The notes beneath the pieces are model-generated. The model worked only from the letters and a program-made list of their open reading frames with translations, was not told the DNA's origin and searched no databases. The position numbers and the translations under genes were made by a program. Positions 16,050 to 24,674 of a stretch of 36,528 nt of DNA are shown here, piece after piece (position 1 is the stretch's first letter; each line of letters starts with the position of its first letter). Source of the DNA: Pirellula sp. (GTDB lineage Bacteria > Planctomycetota > Planctomycetia > Pirellulales > Pirellulaceae); assembly GCA_021299695.1 (NCBI GenBank), contig JAJTEK010000025.1, forward strand, positions 1 through 36,528, written 5' to 3'.

Positions 16050-19000
16050 TTAGACTGTCGATCGCTCTCGCTTGTAAGAAGCTTCAGACGGACCGTCTAA
16101 GCTCCATTCGTGCGAGACCTCTGGTTCAGTCGGGGGAACAGGTTTGAAACGATGACCATCATCGTTTCCACCATCTTCGTCGTGGCTAGCACTCGGAAGA
16201 TTAAAGACTACGTACAAGACTCGTAAAACAAGTAAGCTCATGACCATCGCACTGCACACACCTCCGATGACAACGGTAGCAAGGGGCCTTTGTACTTCTG
16301 AACCCATGCCATCGCTAAACGCCATAGGAACAAAACCGAGACTAGCTACCAACGTCGTCATGAGGATTGGTCGAAGCCTGGTCATTGCTGCCTCTTCAAC
16401 AGCGTCATCAAGTGATTTTCCTTGGCGGCGCAACTGCCGAATCGTAGAGACCAACAGCATGTCGTCGAGAACGGCGACCCCAGACAAAGCAATGAAACCG
16501 ACGGCCGCCGAGATCGAGAACGGCATGTCGCGAACCCAAAGTGCAAGAATGCCGCCGATCCAAGCGAACGGTACGCCAGTGAATACTCTCAGGGAATCAA
16601 CCCAATTGCGATAGGTCATATACAGCAGCGACAAGATCATCAACAGTGCAATGGGGACGACAATCATCAGTCGCGTTTGTGCTCGTTGAAGATTTTCAAA
16701 CTGCCCGCCCCATTCGATTCGGTAACGACCGGCAGGCAATTGCACTCTCTGTGAGATGACTTGTTGGGCTTCGGCAACGAAACTGCCCAGATCGCGACCA
16801 CGAACGTTGGCTTCGATCGTGATCCGTCTTTGATACCAATCGCGTTTGATCGTGTTCGGGCCTTGGACCTTCTCGATCGTCGCCAGACGCGAAAGCGGTA
16901 TTCGTTCGCCACTGGGGGTCGCCACGAGTATTTGACTGATTGCTTCAGGATCGGCCCTTGCCTTTTCGGGCAATCGAATGATCAAAGGAAATCTCAATTG
17001 TCCTTCGTAGACTTCGCCGACATTGTGAGTTCCCAGAGCGCGGACGATATTCATAACGGTGCTCGCGGTAACACCGTATCGAGCAATTTCATCTTGCTTG
17101 ACTCGGATTTGCAACACCGGTTGGCCAGAGACTTGTTCGACTTTGACCTCTGCCGCACCTCGTATCGAGTTCAAAGCACGTTCGACCTCCGATGCTTTGG
17201 CCACCATCAGATCCAGATCGTCACCATAGAGGATAGCGGCAACGTCTGAACGGACTCCCGAGATCATTTCGTTCATCCGCATTTCAATGGGTTGCGACAT
17301 CGCAAGCCGAGGGCCAGGGAGATCTCGTAATTCTTCTTGAACGAGCGTCGTCAGTTCCTCTTGTGTCGAAGCTCGCTTCCATTGTTTTCGTGGATGCAGT
17401 GTGATAAACAGGTCCGTCAACTCCGTTCCCATCGGGTCCGTGGCTACCTCCGCCGTTCCGATCCGACTCCAAATCTGAGCAATCTCGTCCGGAAACTTCT
17501 CCAGCAGCACTTGCTCCATTTTAGTGTTGTATCGAATCGACTCCTCCATCGTCGTTCCAGCAAGTCGCACAACGTTGAGTGTGATGGCACCTTCAGAAAG
17601 GCGAGGAATGAACTCTGAGCCAAGGTTAGGAGCAACGAGAGCGAATACACTCACGAGCAGCAAAAGCGCCGATCCGATCACAATCGTTTTATGGTGCATC
17701 GTAAATCGGAGCACCGGTGCATAGAGCCGCTTCAGTACTCGAATCAGCAGCGGTTCTTTTTCTTCGATCTTTTTCGGCAGGAAAAGACTTGCCAACACCG
17801 GCATCAACGTCAGCGATAACACCATCGAACCAGCCAATGCCAAAATGACTGTCATAGCCATAGGGCGAAACAGCTTACCTTCGACTCCTTCCAAAGTTAG
17901 GATCGGAAGGTAGACGATCATGATGATCAACTCCCCAAACATGGTTGGTTTGCGGACCTCAATTGCTGCATCGCGAATGATTTGCAGTCGGCTTCGTCCA
18001 TCTCGATTGTGTGCCAAGTGGCGAACACAGTTTTCGATCATCACGACCGAGCTATCGATAACCAACCCAAAGTCGATCGCACCCAAGCTGAGCAGACTGG
18101 CTGCGATCCCAAACTTCAGCATCCCCGAGAAGGCGAACAACATTGAAAGTGGTATCGCCATCGCCACAATGATTCCCGCGCGTAGATTGCCAAGAAAGAC
18201 AAACAAAACAGCCACGACGAGTAGACCGCCCTCGAACAGATTCTTTTGAACGGTGTGAATAACATGATCGATCAATTCGGTCCGATCGTAGACAGTTTGC
18301 AGCTTTACTCCCGGAGGCAAACTCTCTCGAATGGCATTCACTTTGTCTTTAATGGCCCACGTGACATGGTGGCTATTCTCGCCCATCAACATGAAACCCA
18401 GACCCAGTACTGCCTCACCGCGACCGTTTGCAGTAACCGCACCGCGACGAATTTCGTGACCAATCTCCACATCTGCAACATCACGAATGCGGACGGGTAC
18501 GCCATCCTCGGAAGTGATGACGATGTCTTCGATCTCTTTGAGGTTTACCGTTCTACCGATTCCGTGAACGAGCAGCATTTCGCTTCCGTCGTTGACGGTT
18601 CCACCGCCGACATTTTCGTTGTTGGACTCAATTGCGTCAGAAACCTGTTCAAAGGTCAGGCCGAATTTGAATAACCGTTCGGGATCGAGCCTAATTTGGT
18701 ACTGCTTCTCGTAGCCACCCCAACTATTCACTTCCGCGACTCCGCGTACGGACCGCAACTGAGGCTTGACGATCCAGTCATGTATAGTTCGCAGTTCTGT
18801 AAACCGCTTTATGCGTTCTTCCTGCGAAACCTTTGAGAAGTCAACGCCATCGTAAACCAATACATAGTGGAATACCTCACCCAATCCGGTCGACACCGGC
18901 CCCATCTGAGGACGCTGAATACCATCCGGAAGGACGACCGTCGAAAGACGCTCGTTGATCAACTGTCTCGCAAAGTAGACATCAACGCCATCATCGAAAA

Positions 19001-19286
19001 TGACTACGACTTGTGACAACCCGAATTTAGATATCGAACGGAGTTGACTCAATTTTGGGAGGCCACTGATTGCCTGTTCAACTGGGAACGTGATTTGGCG
19101 TTCAATTTCTTCGGACGCTAGCGACGGAGCAACGGTGTTGATTTGAATCATCACCGGCGTCGTATCGGGGAACGCATCGATGTCAAGTTGTTGGAGCGAG
19201 AATCCACCGATGACCGCGAACAATACTGTCACAAGGATGACGAGAGCACGATGTTTAAGTGAGGCATCAATAATCCAGTTCAGCAT
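16050..19286 (-). CDS. czcA: CzcA-type RND efflux pump (pump 2)
   Basis: 1078 aa, full length. It starts with MLNWIIDASLKHRALVILV and carries QLDIDAFPDTTPV. The TM4 motif is DFGLVIDSSVVMIEN, giving D405, D411 and E418. This spacing (6 and 7) is the same as that of D402, D408 and E415, required in CzcA of Cupriavidus. This supports divalent-cation (Zn/Cd/Co-like) transport driven by protons. The C-terminus has an acidic, Pro-rich cytoplasmic tail (DEDGGNDDGHRFKPVPP). Start: AGGAG six bases upstream, overlapping the stop of the adaptor gene nine bases away. Unlike pumps 1 and 3 it has no insertion after the RRGA segment. Confidence 0.95.
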   Translation of the reverse strand: MLNWIIDASLKHRALVILVTVLFAVIGGFSLQQLDIDAFPDTTPVMIQINTVAPSLASEEIERQITFPVEQAISGLPKLSQLRSISKFGLSQVVVIFDDGVDVYFARQLINERLSTVVLPDGIQRPQMGPVSTGLGEVFHYVLVYDGVDFSKVSQEERIKRFTELRTIHDWIVKPQLRSVRGVAEVNSWGGYEKQYQIRLDPERLFKFGLTFEQVSDAIESNNENVGGGTVNDGSEMLLVHGIGRTVNLKEIEDIVITSEDGVPVRIRDVADVEIGHEIRRGAVTANGRGEAVLGLGFMLMGENSHHVTWAIKDKVNAIRESLPPGVKLQTVYDRTELIDHVIHTVQKNLFEGGLLVVAVLFVFLGNLRAGIIVAMAIPLSMLFAFSGMLKFGIAASLLSLGAIDFGLVIDSSVVMIENCVRHLAHNRDGRSRLQIIRDAAIEVRKPTMFGELIIMIVYLPILTLEGVEGKLFRPMAMTVILALAGSMVLSLTLMPVLASLFLPKKIEEKEPLLIRVLKRLYAPVLRFTMHHKTIVIGSALLLLVSVFALVAPNLGSEFIPRLSEGAITLNVVRLAGTTMEESIRYNTKMEQVLLEKFPDEIAQIWSRIGTAEVATDPMGTELTDLFITLHPRKQWKRASTQEELTTLVQEELRDLPGPRLAMSQPIEMRMNEMISGVRSDVAAILYGDDLDLMVAKASEVERALNSIRGAAEVKVEQVSGQPVLQIRVKQDEIARYGVTASTVMNIVRALGTHNVGEVYEGQLRFPLIIRLPEKARADPEAISQILVATPSGERIPLSRLATIEKVQGPNTIKRDWYQRRITIEANVRGRDLGSFVAEAQQVISQRVQLPAGRYRIEWGGQFENLQRAQTRLMIVVPIALLMILSLLYMTYRNWVDSLRVFTGVPFAWIGGILALWVRDMPFSISAAVGFIALSGVAVLDDMLLVSTIRQLRRQGKSLDDAVEEAAMTRLRPILMTTLVASLGFVPMAFSDGMGSEVQRPLATVVIGGVCSAMVMSLLVLRVLYVVFNLPSASHDEDGGNDDGHRFKPVPPTEPEVSHEWSLDGPSEASYKRERSTV

Positions 19287-19295
19287 TACAGTCTC

Positions 19296-20972
19296 CTATT
19301 TAGCGACGCAATCGCAGCCCGCGCCGAGATTGTTCTTAAGAAGTTGAGCCCGCAACACGTCGCTGCCGGCAGTTGCGATTACTTCACCTGGTAATACACC
19401 AGCAATCACTTCGGTGTACTTACCGTTGGTTGCCCCCAAGCGAACCGATCGGACGTGGAAGACTTTGTAGCTATCGGGACTGTCGAAGTAGTGCTTGTCA
19501 CGAACGAATACCACTTGGCAACATCCTTCCCAATGTGACGAACCGGCGGGTATGACGATTGCGTCGGATTCCGAACGCAAAATGACTTCCCCGGTTCCAA
19601 ACGTTTCATTACGAAGCCTTCCGTCGAAATTGTTTAGCACCGCGCGGACTTGCAGCATACGTGTCGTTTTATCCGCCGAAGTACTGATCCAATCCAGCTT
19701 GCCCTTGATCATTTCGCGACTTCCGTCGGCACGAAACGTGACGGTTTGCCCGATCGCCAATTGATTCATGTTTTCTAGCGGGACATTCAGTGTCATCCAC
19801 ATTTGGCGAACATCGGCAATCTGAAAAAGGATGCGGGTCGAGTCGACTACTTCTCCCGGTGCAACCGTGCGTTCGAGGACGACACCGTCCAGCGGCGAAA
19901 AGATCGGCATCAGATTCGACGAGCTCAATTGACCGTTGAGTCGAGCACGAAATGAGTCCGGGATTCCGATCAATCGCAGTTGGTCAAGAACCTCTTGTTC
20001 GGATAGCGTCTGCAACGCTGTCACTTGCACGGGCAAGCCAAGATTTCTAAGAGATTGTTCCGCACTCAAGACATCAGCTTGGGCTTTCGAATAAGCAGCT
20101 TGGGCGTCAAAAATTCGAGATCCCACGATTGCTTCTCGGGCTTCGGTAAGTCGAGAGACGTTTTGACTTTGTAGTTTTCGCTCAGCAAGTGATCGCATCA
20201 ATGCAGTCTTTAGTCCGCCGACTTCAGCAGCATCGATAATTGCAAGCACTTCGCCTTTCGCCACGGAATCGCCAACATTCTTTTCGACAGTCCAGACACT
20301 ACCGGCCACGCGAGAAGCCAAACTAGCCTTTCGAGTTGGGTCATAAACGATCGCCCCACTGGTATGAATCGATTCAGCAATAGGCTGACGCTCGACCAAC
20401 TCTACGTCCACACCCGCTTGCCGAACCGATTCTACCGAAGCGAATTGGATGCGCGTTTTGTAGATTTCGCAGGCACTATTGTTCTCTTTTCGTGGGACGA
20501 CGGACATCGCACGTGCCGCCCGTTCAAGGTCAGACGGAAGTACACTGGGTACCTCTTTGAGTTGTGCAACTTCCGGGTGATGCAAAGGACAATTGTGAAT
20601 TCCATGCTCAGGGCACCATCCAAAGTCAGGGCCCTTAGACATCAATGAAGGATCGCACTCGACGCAAATCGATTCTGGCACACCATGTTCCTCGCACCAA
20701 TCCTTGGCTGTAGGTTTTACGGTTCCAGTTAGAGCTCCAAACTTGGGGATCTTCCAATCGTTATGGTGTCCGAAGTAAAAGACCGCCGCGAATCCAACCA
20801 GAACGAGCGTCGGCCCCAACGCGTTAAGGAATTTCGCCAGCGTTTGCTTTGTATAGTTCGGCTTCGTAGATGGAAACGTCTCGCTCGCTGGCAACAACGA
20901 CTCACCGCCATTTTGGCTTTTAAGTGCATTGTCTGGTTCCTGCAAAACGGAACCGGAGGGATAGCGAATCAT
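19296..20972 (-). CDS. RND periplasmic adaptor with Cys/His N-terminal extension (adaptor 2)
   Basis: 558 aa from ATG 20972, chosen because GGAG lies six bases upstream; the frame extends to 21041. A cytoplasmic leader of about 45 residues and one membrane helix (TLVLVGFAAVFYFG) precede a Cys/His segment: WCEEHGVPESICVEC, then WCPEHGIHNCPLHHPEV. The usual adaptor domains follow (lipoyl half-motifs ASRVAGSVWTVEKNVGDSV and FSPLDGVVLERTVAPGEVV around an alpha-hairpin, then beta-barrel and membrane-proximal domain). The Cys/His motif is shared with the lipoprotein at 15663. It pairs with pump 2 (9-base gap). Inference: the extension receives metal in the periplasm. Confidence 0.92.
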   Translation of the reverse strand: MIRYPSGSVLQEPDNALKSQNGGESLLPASETFPSTKPNYTKQTLAKFLNALGPTLVLVGFAAVFYFGHHNDWKIPKFGALTGTVKPTAKDWCEEHGVPESICVECDPSLMSKGPDFGWCPEHGIHNCPLHHPEVAQLKEVPSVLPSDLERAARAMSVVPRKENNSACEIYKTRIQFASVESVRQAGVDVELVERQPIAESIHTSGAIVYDPTRKASLASRVAGSVWTVEKNVGDSVAKGEVLAIIDAAEVGGLKTALMRSLAERKLQSQNVSRLTEAREAIVGSRIFDAQAAYSKAQADVLSAEQSLRNLGLPVQVTALQTLSEQEVLDQLRLIGIPDSFRARLNGQLSSSNLMPIFSPLDGVVLERTVAPGEVVDSTRILFQIADVRQMWMTLNVPLENMNQLAIGQTVTFRADGSREMIKGKLDWISTSADKTTRMLQVRAVLNNFDGRLRNETFGTGEVILRSESDAIVIPAGSSHWEGCCQVVFVRDKHYFDSPDSYKVFHVRSVRLGATNGKYTEVIAGVLPGEVIATAGSDVLRAQLLKNNLGAGCDCVAK

Positions 20973-21132
20973 AGCTAACTCCATATGTTTAATAATTGAC
21001 GCGATGTAGATTGCCCTGTCCGCAGTCTGTAGCACCCTCATTAAATGAAGACGGACAGAACGCTAGACGAGCTACATGAATTTGACTTTCCCAAACACCA
21101 ACGTGCGTTTGAGCCGCGAAGAAAGAGATTCG

Positions 21133-21543
21133 CTAGATTTGAAGGACGCAATAGGCGCAGAGAATCGCGCGCCCAAAAATCAACGCCCCGTCCGCCACAT
21201 GCTCGGCAGGCTGAACGCAGTCAGTGTGCTCCGTCGTAAACGCACATTGTGCGATCGTAGCAACATCTGATACAGCAAAGTGAATCGGAAGGTAAACCGA
21301 ATCGGTCTCCGAAACAACAGCACCACCGCAAAAGCAATTGCAGCATTCGGACGAGGGATCACAGGGAGCGTTCGATTCATTCTCAGGACTCGCGTCAGAG
21401 CCACAACAATGACATTGGAGAGAACCCTCCAGATGGGACGAGGGGCCGTTAGCCTGTTCGTGGAGCTGGCAAACGTCGATGCAGAGCGCTGGACAGACCA
21501 GCACTTGAAGACACATCAAAATTGCGAGCAGATTTCGAACCAA
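21133..21543 (-). CDS. secreted Cys-rich small protein, TTG start
   Basis: 136 aa from a TTG at 21543; AAGGAG stands six bases before it, while the ATG-like start further out (21681) lies in sequence that is not protein-like. Signal-like N-terminus: VRNLLAILMCLQVLVCPALC. The Cys cluster CQCHCC-like (LQCHCCGSD), then ECCNCFCGG, then scattered Cys to the end (AQCAF, TDCVQ, ILCAYC). No family recognised. It begins 139 bases after a metallothionein-like gene and 160 bases before the adaptor start, so it may be the first gene of the Zn/Cd module. Metal binding is inferred from composition. Confidence 0.65.
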   Translation of the reverse strand: MVRNLLAILMCLQVLVCPALCIDVCQLHEQANGPSSHLEGSLQCHCCGSDASPENESNAPCDPSSECCNCFCGGAVVSETDSVYLPIHFAVSDVATIAQCAFTTEHTDCVQPAEHVADGALIFGRAILCAYCVLQI

Positions 21544-21681
21544 AGCTAAACTCCTTGCATCGATAGTACTTGACCGTCGGTTACGAGTCAATGTTACTGT
21601 TGCGCTTCTCCTGTTTCGTTCCCACTCTGACTGAGTCAGGGTCAGAGTGATTTCCCAGCCCGCCAGAAACCTGCTGACCAT

Positions 21682-21978
21682 TTACTCCTTACAACAACCC
21701 TTGGTGCAAGTCGCTGGTTTATCTGTGGGGTTGGTTGCGACTTTGTCGGTGCAGCAACCAGCCAAGCAGCCGGTTGCTCCCTCGGCGCAGCAATCGCATT
21801 GGCAATCATCACAAGAGCAAACGCCGGTTTCACAGCAGCAACCGCCATCGGGACAGCAGGTTTCGCAGGCACAAACCTTCGATTCGGCATTCAAGCTTGA
21901 CTTGCATGCGTAGTTTGCCCCCATCGCCACGCCAAGACCAATCAAACACAACACAACCAACGATGCAGCAATCTTCAT
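21682..21978 (-). CDS. exported metallothionein-like Cys-rich protein (copy A)
   Basis: 98 aa from ATG 21978 (GGGAAAATGAA upstream; frame open to 22002). A hydrophobic signal (MKIAASLVVLCLIGLGVAMGA) precedes a mature part with 20 cysteines in about 75 residues: VCACETCC, GGCCC, VCSCDDCQCDCC, GCLAGCC, CTKGCC. The CxC and CC spacing is that of metallothioneins, but known bacterial metallothioneins (SmtA/BmtA) are cytoplasmic and have no signal peptide. Copy B at 24304 is very similar over the first 75 residues and diverges after that, so the two arose by duplication. Role inferred: binding of soft metals in the envelope or outside. A GAAGC-N6-GCTTC dyad lies 46 bases upstream, as in copy B. Confidence 0.8.
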   Translation of the reverse strand: MKIAASLVVLCLIGLGVAMGANYACKSSLNAESKVCACETCCPDGGCCCETGVCSCDDCQCDCCAEGATGCLAGCCTDKVATNPTDKPATCTKGCCKE

Positions 21979-22024
21979 TTCATTTTCCCGTAAAAATGGC
22001 ACTGGTATATGATATCATTCTTTG

Positions 22025-22040
22025 GAAGCTTTAGTGCTTC
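22025..22040. promoter_or_regulatory. GAAGC-N6-GCTTC dyad upstream of metallothionein-like copy A
   Basis: The 16-bp dyad has the same arms and spacing as one upstream of copy B (24675-24690). On the minus strand both are followed by an AAAGAAT word, while the spacer bases differ. Conservation of the arms but not the spacer fits an operator; shared descent of the two promoters is the other explanation. Confidence 0.45.
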
Positions 22041-22144
22041 TCAAGTGTTGGATGCCGAGAAGGCTGCAATACTTCACGGAAATTTCGATCCGTTGCCATC
22101 TACTTCGCATCCTTCTTCTGATCATCGGAAAAGCTCACATCGTG

Positions 22145-22208
22145 CTTGCGGGTAATTACCCACAAACCAGTTTAAAATTCCTTGGTTTGACTTAACGTCT
22201 CCCGCAAG
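22145..22208. repeat. two-tier inverted repeat
   Basis: The outer arms CTTGCGGG (22145-22152) and CCCGCAAG (22201-22208) enclose inner arms CAAACCA (22163-22169) and TGGTTTG (22183-22189). A palindrome GGGTAATTACCC (22150-22161) overlaps the left side. No poly-T follows closely. It may be a structured RNA or a small repeat element in the 367-base gap between 21978 and 22346; the rest of the gap beyond it and the terminator at 22240 shows nothing recognisable. Confidence 0.5.
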
Positions 22209-22239
22209 CAAGCCAACTCGTTGAAGCCTCCAGGAATTC

Positions 22240-22278
22240 CCAAAAAGCAAATCAGCGGATTGAATAGTCAACCCGCTG
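22240..22278 (-). terminator. intrinsic terminator downstream of the helical His-tailed gene
   Basis: On the minus strand CAGCGGGTTG, a 6-base loop and CAATCCGCTG form a 10-bp stem with one G-T pair (22253-22278). It is followed by ATTTGCTTTTT. It lies about 70 bases after the stop of the gene at 22346 and separates it from metallothionein-like copy A. Confidence 0.75.
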
Positions 22279-22345
22279 AATGCTAGACATTGCATAGTCT
22301 GTCGCAAGAGCAGAAGCCCACCCCAAACAGACTTGGCAAAAAATG

Positions 22346-22945
22346 CTACTTACTGTTTTTGTTTTCAGTACCGCCGTGATCGTGATGCTCATGGTCCGAT
22401 GCTTGGTGTTCATGAGCCGCGTCTTCGTGACCAAGTTCCTTCAGAAGCTTATCGTGCTCTACTTTCATTTGATCGAGCGATGTATGGATTTTGCTGCACA
22501 TCTCTGCGCACATTTTTCCATCTGGCGATGTTTTGCAGCACTCTTCATGGAGAGATTTTTGCACGGTGGTTGCCTGCCCAAGTTGCGTCTCAATCTTCTT
22601 GACTTGCTCGACAACTTTTGGATTGGATGCGTATTCTTGGCGTACGATTGCCATGTCACGCTGGATCGCTTGGAGTTGTTGCCCAAGCATCTGCGATTCC
22701 GCTTGAGTCACCGTTGGCTGGATGACCTGGGCTTGAGTTGCATAACGTTGAATCCCGCGAGAATAATCTCTCGCATGTTGGATGTTTCGCGAAGTGCGCT
22801 GGTTCGCGAAGAAAGGTGCTCCATTGTTTCTGGATACCTTGTCATTGACTCCAGACTGAGCGTGTACTGCTTGCGGAATAGCTAAAGCCAAGCCCGCAAC
22901 AAACGCTAACGAAAGCACAAATTTTCCGATACTCGCAATACTCAT
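22346..22945 (-). CDS. exported helical protein with Cys cluster and His-rich tail
   Basis: 199 aa from ATG 22945 (AGGA six bases upstream; another ATG directly before). The signal peptide ends near VHAQ (about 29). The middle is rich in Gln, Ala, Lys and Glu with long predicted helices (QLQAIQRDMAIVRQEY, VVEQVKKIETQLGQATTVQK). A Cys-bearing turn follows (HEECCKTSPDGKMCAEMCSK), then another helix and a His-rich tail (GHEDAAHEHQASDHEHHDHGG). It resembles in plan the helical periplasmic metal sensors/chaperones (CnrX/ZraP style), but I see no direct sequence match. Metal binding is inferred. A terminator follows. Confidence 0.7.
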   Translation of the reverse strand: MSIASIGKFVLSLAFVAGLALAIPQAVHAQSGVNDKVSRNNGAPFFANQRTSRNIQHARDYSRGIQRYATQAQVIQPTVTQAESQMLGQQLQAIQRDMAIVRQEYASNPKVVEQVKKIETQLGQATTVQKSLHEECCKTSPDGKMCAEMCSKIHTSLDQMKVEHDKLLKELGHEDAAHEHQASDHEHHDHGGTENKNSK

Positions 22946-23141
22946 CATCGTTCCTTTCGAGAACATGCCTTCGGTGCCATCTGTGATGAGATACCGAATG
23001 AAATGGACATTGAGCCGCCACTCGGCCCATGAATATCTGTTAGATGCCCAAAGAGATTGTTTCCTTCAACAAAACGGATGATTTAGAATCAGTTTTGCAA
23101 GTCGAAGCTGCGATCCAAGACCAAACAGCCAGCGGTGGGTG

Positions 23142-23804
23142 TTAGCAATCGCCAACGTATTTGCCGAGTTTGCTTGGCAGAAAAGATGCACTTACCTCGT
23201 ACCGTGCTCGTTTCCAACCAGAAAAAGCTGAGAAGCTAGTTCTTCCGTAAAGCTCAAACCCCATTCGTTGTACTGCTTTAATCGAAGAACTGTTCCTTAT
23301 ATCGGTCGTAAGAATAATTCGGCGGATGCCGTCACCAAGGATCGTTGAAGCGATTCCAGAAGCTAATACTTGGTACAGTCGTTGGCCTCTGCTGGACGAA
23401 GTCACATAGACTGAGAACAGGTAAGCGGTCTCCTGATCAAGGTAGATGGGAAGCCCAGTCCATTCGTGTCCATTACAATTGTGCAGCGCAGGAATATCAC
23501 CACTGCCAAGCCAAGCGTACGCTACCGTGCGTCCGTCTTTTCGTACTGTATAGCAGCGAAATCGCGTACCATCGAGCGATTGAAAGTCGGCTAATCGGAA
23601 CTCAGGGTTACATTCCCTAAGTGAGCCGCATTGATCCTGCCGAAGCATACAAAACTCCTGGCCGCTTGGAAGTACGTACGGTAGATTTGCTATTGTTGTC
23701 GTGTCGCAACCAAATAGCAGACTTCGATCCGCAATGCCAATACGTCTCGATAGCGAGTAGGCGAAGGTATCGAGCTTTGACACAAGACCATTCAAGCTTG
23801 GCAT
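23142..23804 (-). CDS. GNAT-family acetyltransferase
   Basis: 220 aa from ATG 23804, preceded by GGAGG ten bases upstream and starting 22 bases after the stop of the lipoprotein gene. The longer frame to 24002 overlaps that gene and is not protein-like. The C-terminal half has the GNAT core: beta-strand TAYLFSVYVTSSSRGQRLYQ, where SSSRGQRLY is the acetyl-CoA-binding loop in a degenerate form, then GIRRIILTTDIRNSSSIKAV, and the common C-terminal MGFELYGR. The N-terminal 100 residues are less typical. The substrate is unknown. No signal peptide is visible, so it is cytoplasmic. Its place within a metal island is unexplained. Confidence 0.75.
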   Translation of the reverse strand: MPSLNGLVSKLDTFAYSLSRRIGIADRSLLFGCDTTTIANLPYVLPSGQEFCMLRQDQCGSLRECNPEFRLADFQSLDGTRFRCYTVRKDGRTVAYAWLGSGDIPALHNCNGHEWTGLPIYLDQETAYLFSVYVTSSSRGQRLYQVLASGIASTILGDGIRRIILTTDIRNSSSIKAVQRMGFELYGRTSFSAFSGWKRARYEVSASFLPSKLGKYVGDC

Positions 23805-23826
23805 TTCCAGCTTGCCTCCAGAAAGT

Positions 23827-24096
23827 TCATCGACAACAACTGGAACCGCAAGATTCGCTCGACGACTGAGCAGGCATCTCGCTTTTCCCAGGAGACACGG
23901 ATGTGCTCGCATCAGCAATCGAAGGCGGCTTTGAGAAAGACAACTCGCCTGCGGTTGATGCGGTCGATGAAAAGGAGGCAATTGGTACTGGCGATGCCGC
24001 AATCGACTTGTAGCCTGGCCAATTTGATCGGCATCCAGCGTTGTGCGTTATCGCTACTACGAAAAATAAGAGCATCCCTCTCTTGAAACTTTGCAT
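23827..24096 (-). CDS. small lipoprotein with Ser/Pro linker and CCR end
   Basis: 89 aa from ATG 24096 (AAGG five bases upstream; GTG 24102 possible). The N-terminus is MQSFKRGMLLFFVVAI followed by a lipobox-like HNAGC (Cys22; Asn at -3 is unusual). The rest is Ser/Ala/Pro-rich without structure and closes with SESCGSSCCR. No family recognised. It is followed by the GNAT gene with 22 bases between, so the two are probably one transcript. The short Cys end matches the general habit of this island, but no function can be given. Confidence 0.6.
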   Translation of the reverse strand: MQSFKRGMLLFFVVAITHNAGCRSNWPGYKSIAASPVPIASFSSTASTAGELSFSKPPSIADASTSVSPGKSEMPAQSSSESCGSSCCR

Positions 24097-24303
24097 ATTC
24101 ACCTTCCTAGTGTTTGATCAGCATTAGCAAGTGGGTACACTCCGTTGCACCCATGTAGTAGAGAAATATGTCCTGCAGAAATCGCTTCAGTGATGATGTC
24201 CCACAACTGAATTAGACAGAGCAACTGGGACACCTGTACTTAAGGGGTTTGCTTTGAAACAGTTGCCCTGGGAAAGTCGAATCACAAGACACTTTCGAGA
24301 AAA

Positions 24304-24639
24304 CTAACTCAGCTTCTTGGGGCCTTTGGTTGGTGATTTGGGAGGGCACTTCGGACAAGTGCCCTGCTCAACACTAGAATCGTTCGAATGGGATGCGCCA
24401 GACTTGTTATCACAGCAACCTGCATTGCAGCCCTTGGAATCAGCCGCGCAGCAATCGCACTTACAGTCTTCGCAAGTACAGACACCCGTTTCACAGCAGC
24501 ATCCGCCATCTGGGCAGCAGGATTCACAGGCACAAACCTTCGATTCGACAGACAAACTTGACTTGCTTACATAGTTTGCCCCCATAGCCACGCCAAGTCC
24601 AATCAGACACAACAACACGAACGATGCGGCAATCTTCAT
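24304..24639 (-). CDS. exported metallothionein-like Cys-rich protein (copy B)
   Basis: 111 aa from ATG 24639 (AAGGA nine bases upstream). Signal-like MKIAASFVLLCLIGLGVAMGA, then 18 cysteines: VCACESCC, GGCCC, VCTCEDCKCDCC, GCNAGCC and a late TCPKCPPK. It matches copy A (21682) almost residue for residue up to the GCC group, then has its own Ser/Lys/Pro-rich tail. The shared N-terminus and Cys core but different tails suggest duplication and divergence. It is the last minus-strand gene before the divergent + block, with a dyad 35 bases upstream. Confidence 0.8.
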   Translation of the reverse strand: MKIAASFVLLCLIGLGVAMGANYVSKSSLSVESKVCACESCCPDGGCCCETGVCTCEDCKCDCCAADSKGCNAGCCDNKSGASHSNDSSVEQGTCPKCPPKSPTKGPKKLS

Positions 24640-24674
24640 TTCAATTTTTCCTTGTAAACAGACTCGATTCTTTC

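Noticed and set aside
21544-21681. ATG-initiated extension of the Cys-rich protein at 21133
   Set aside because: The Thr/Arg-rich sequence is not signal-like, and a TTG with AAGGAG six bases upstream starts exactly at the signal peptide.
23805-24002. N-terminal extension of the GNAT frame
   Set aside because: It overlaps the lipoprotein gene, is rich in Arg/Ser/Leu without structure, and a GGAGG-preceded ATG lies just after the lipoprotein stop.
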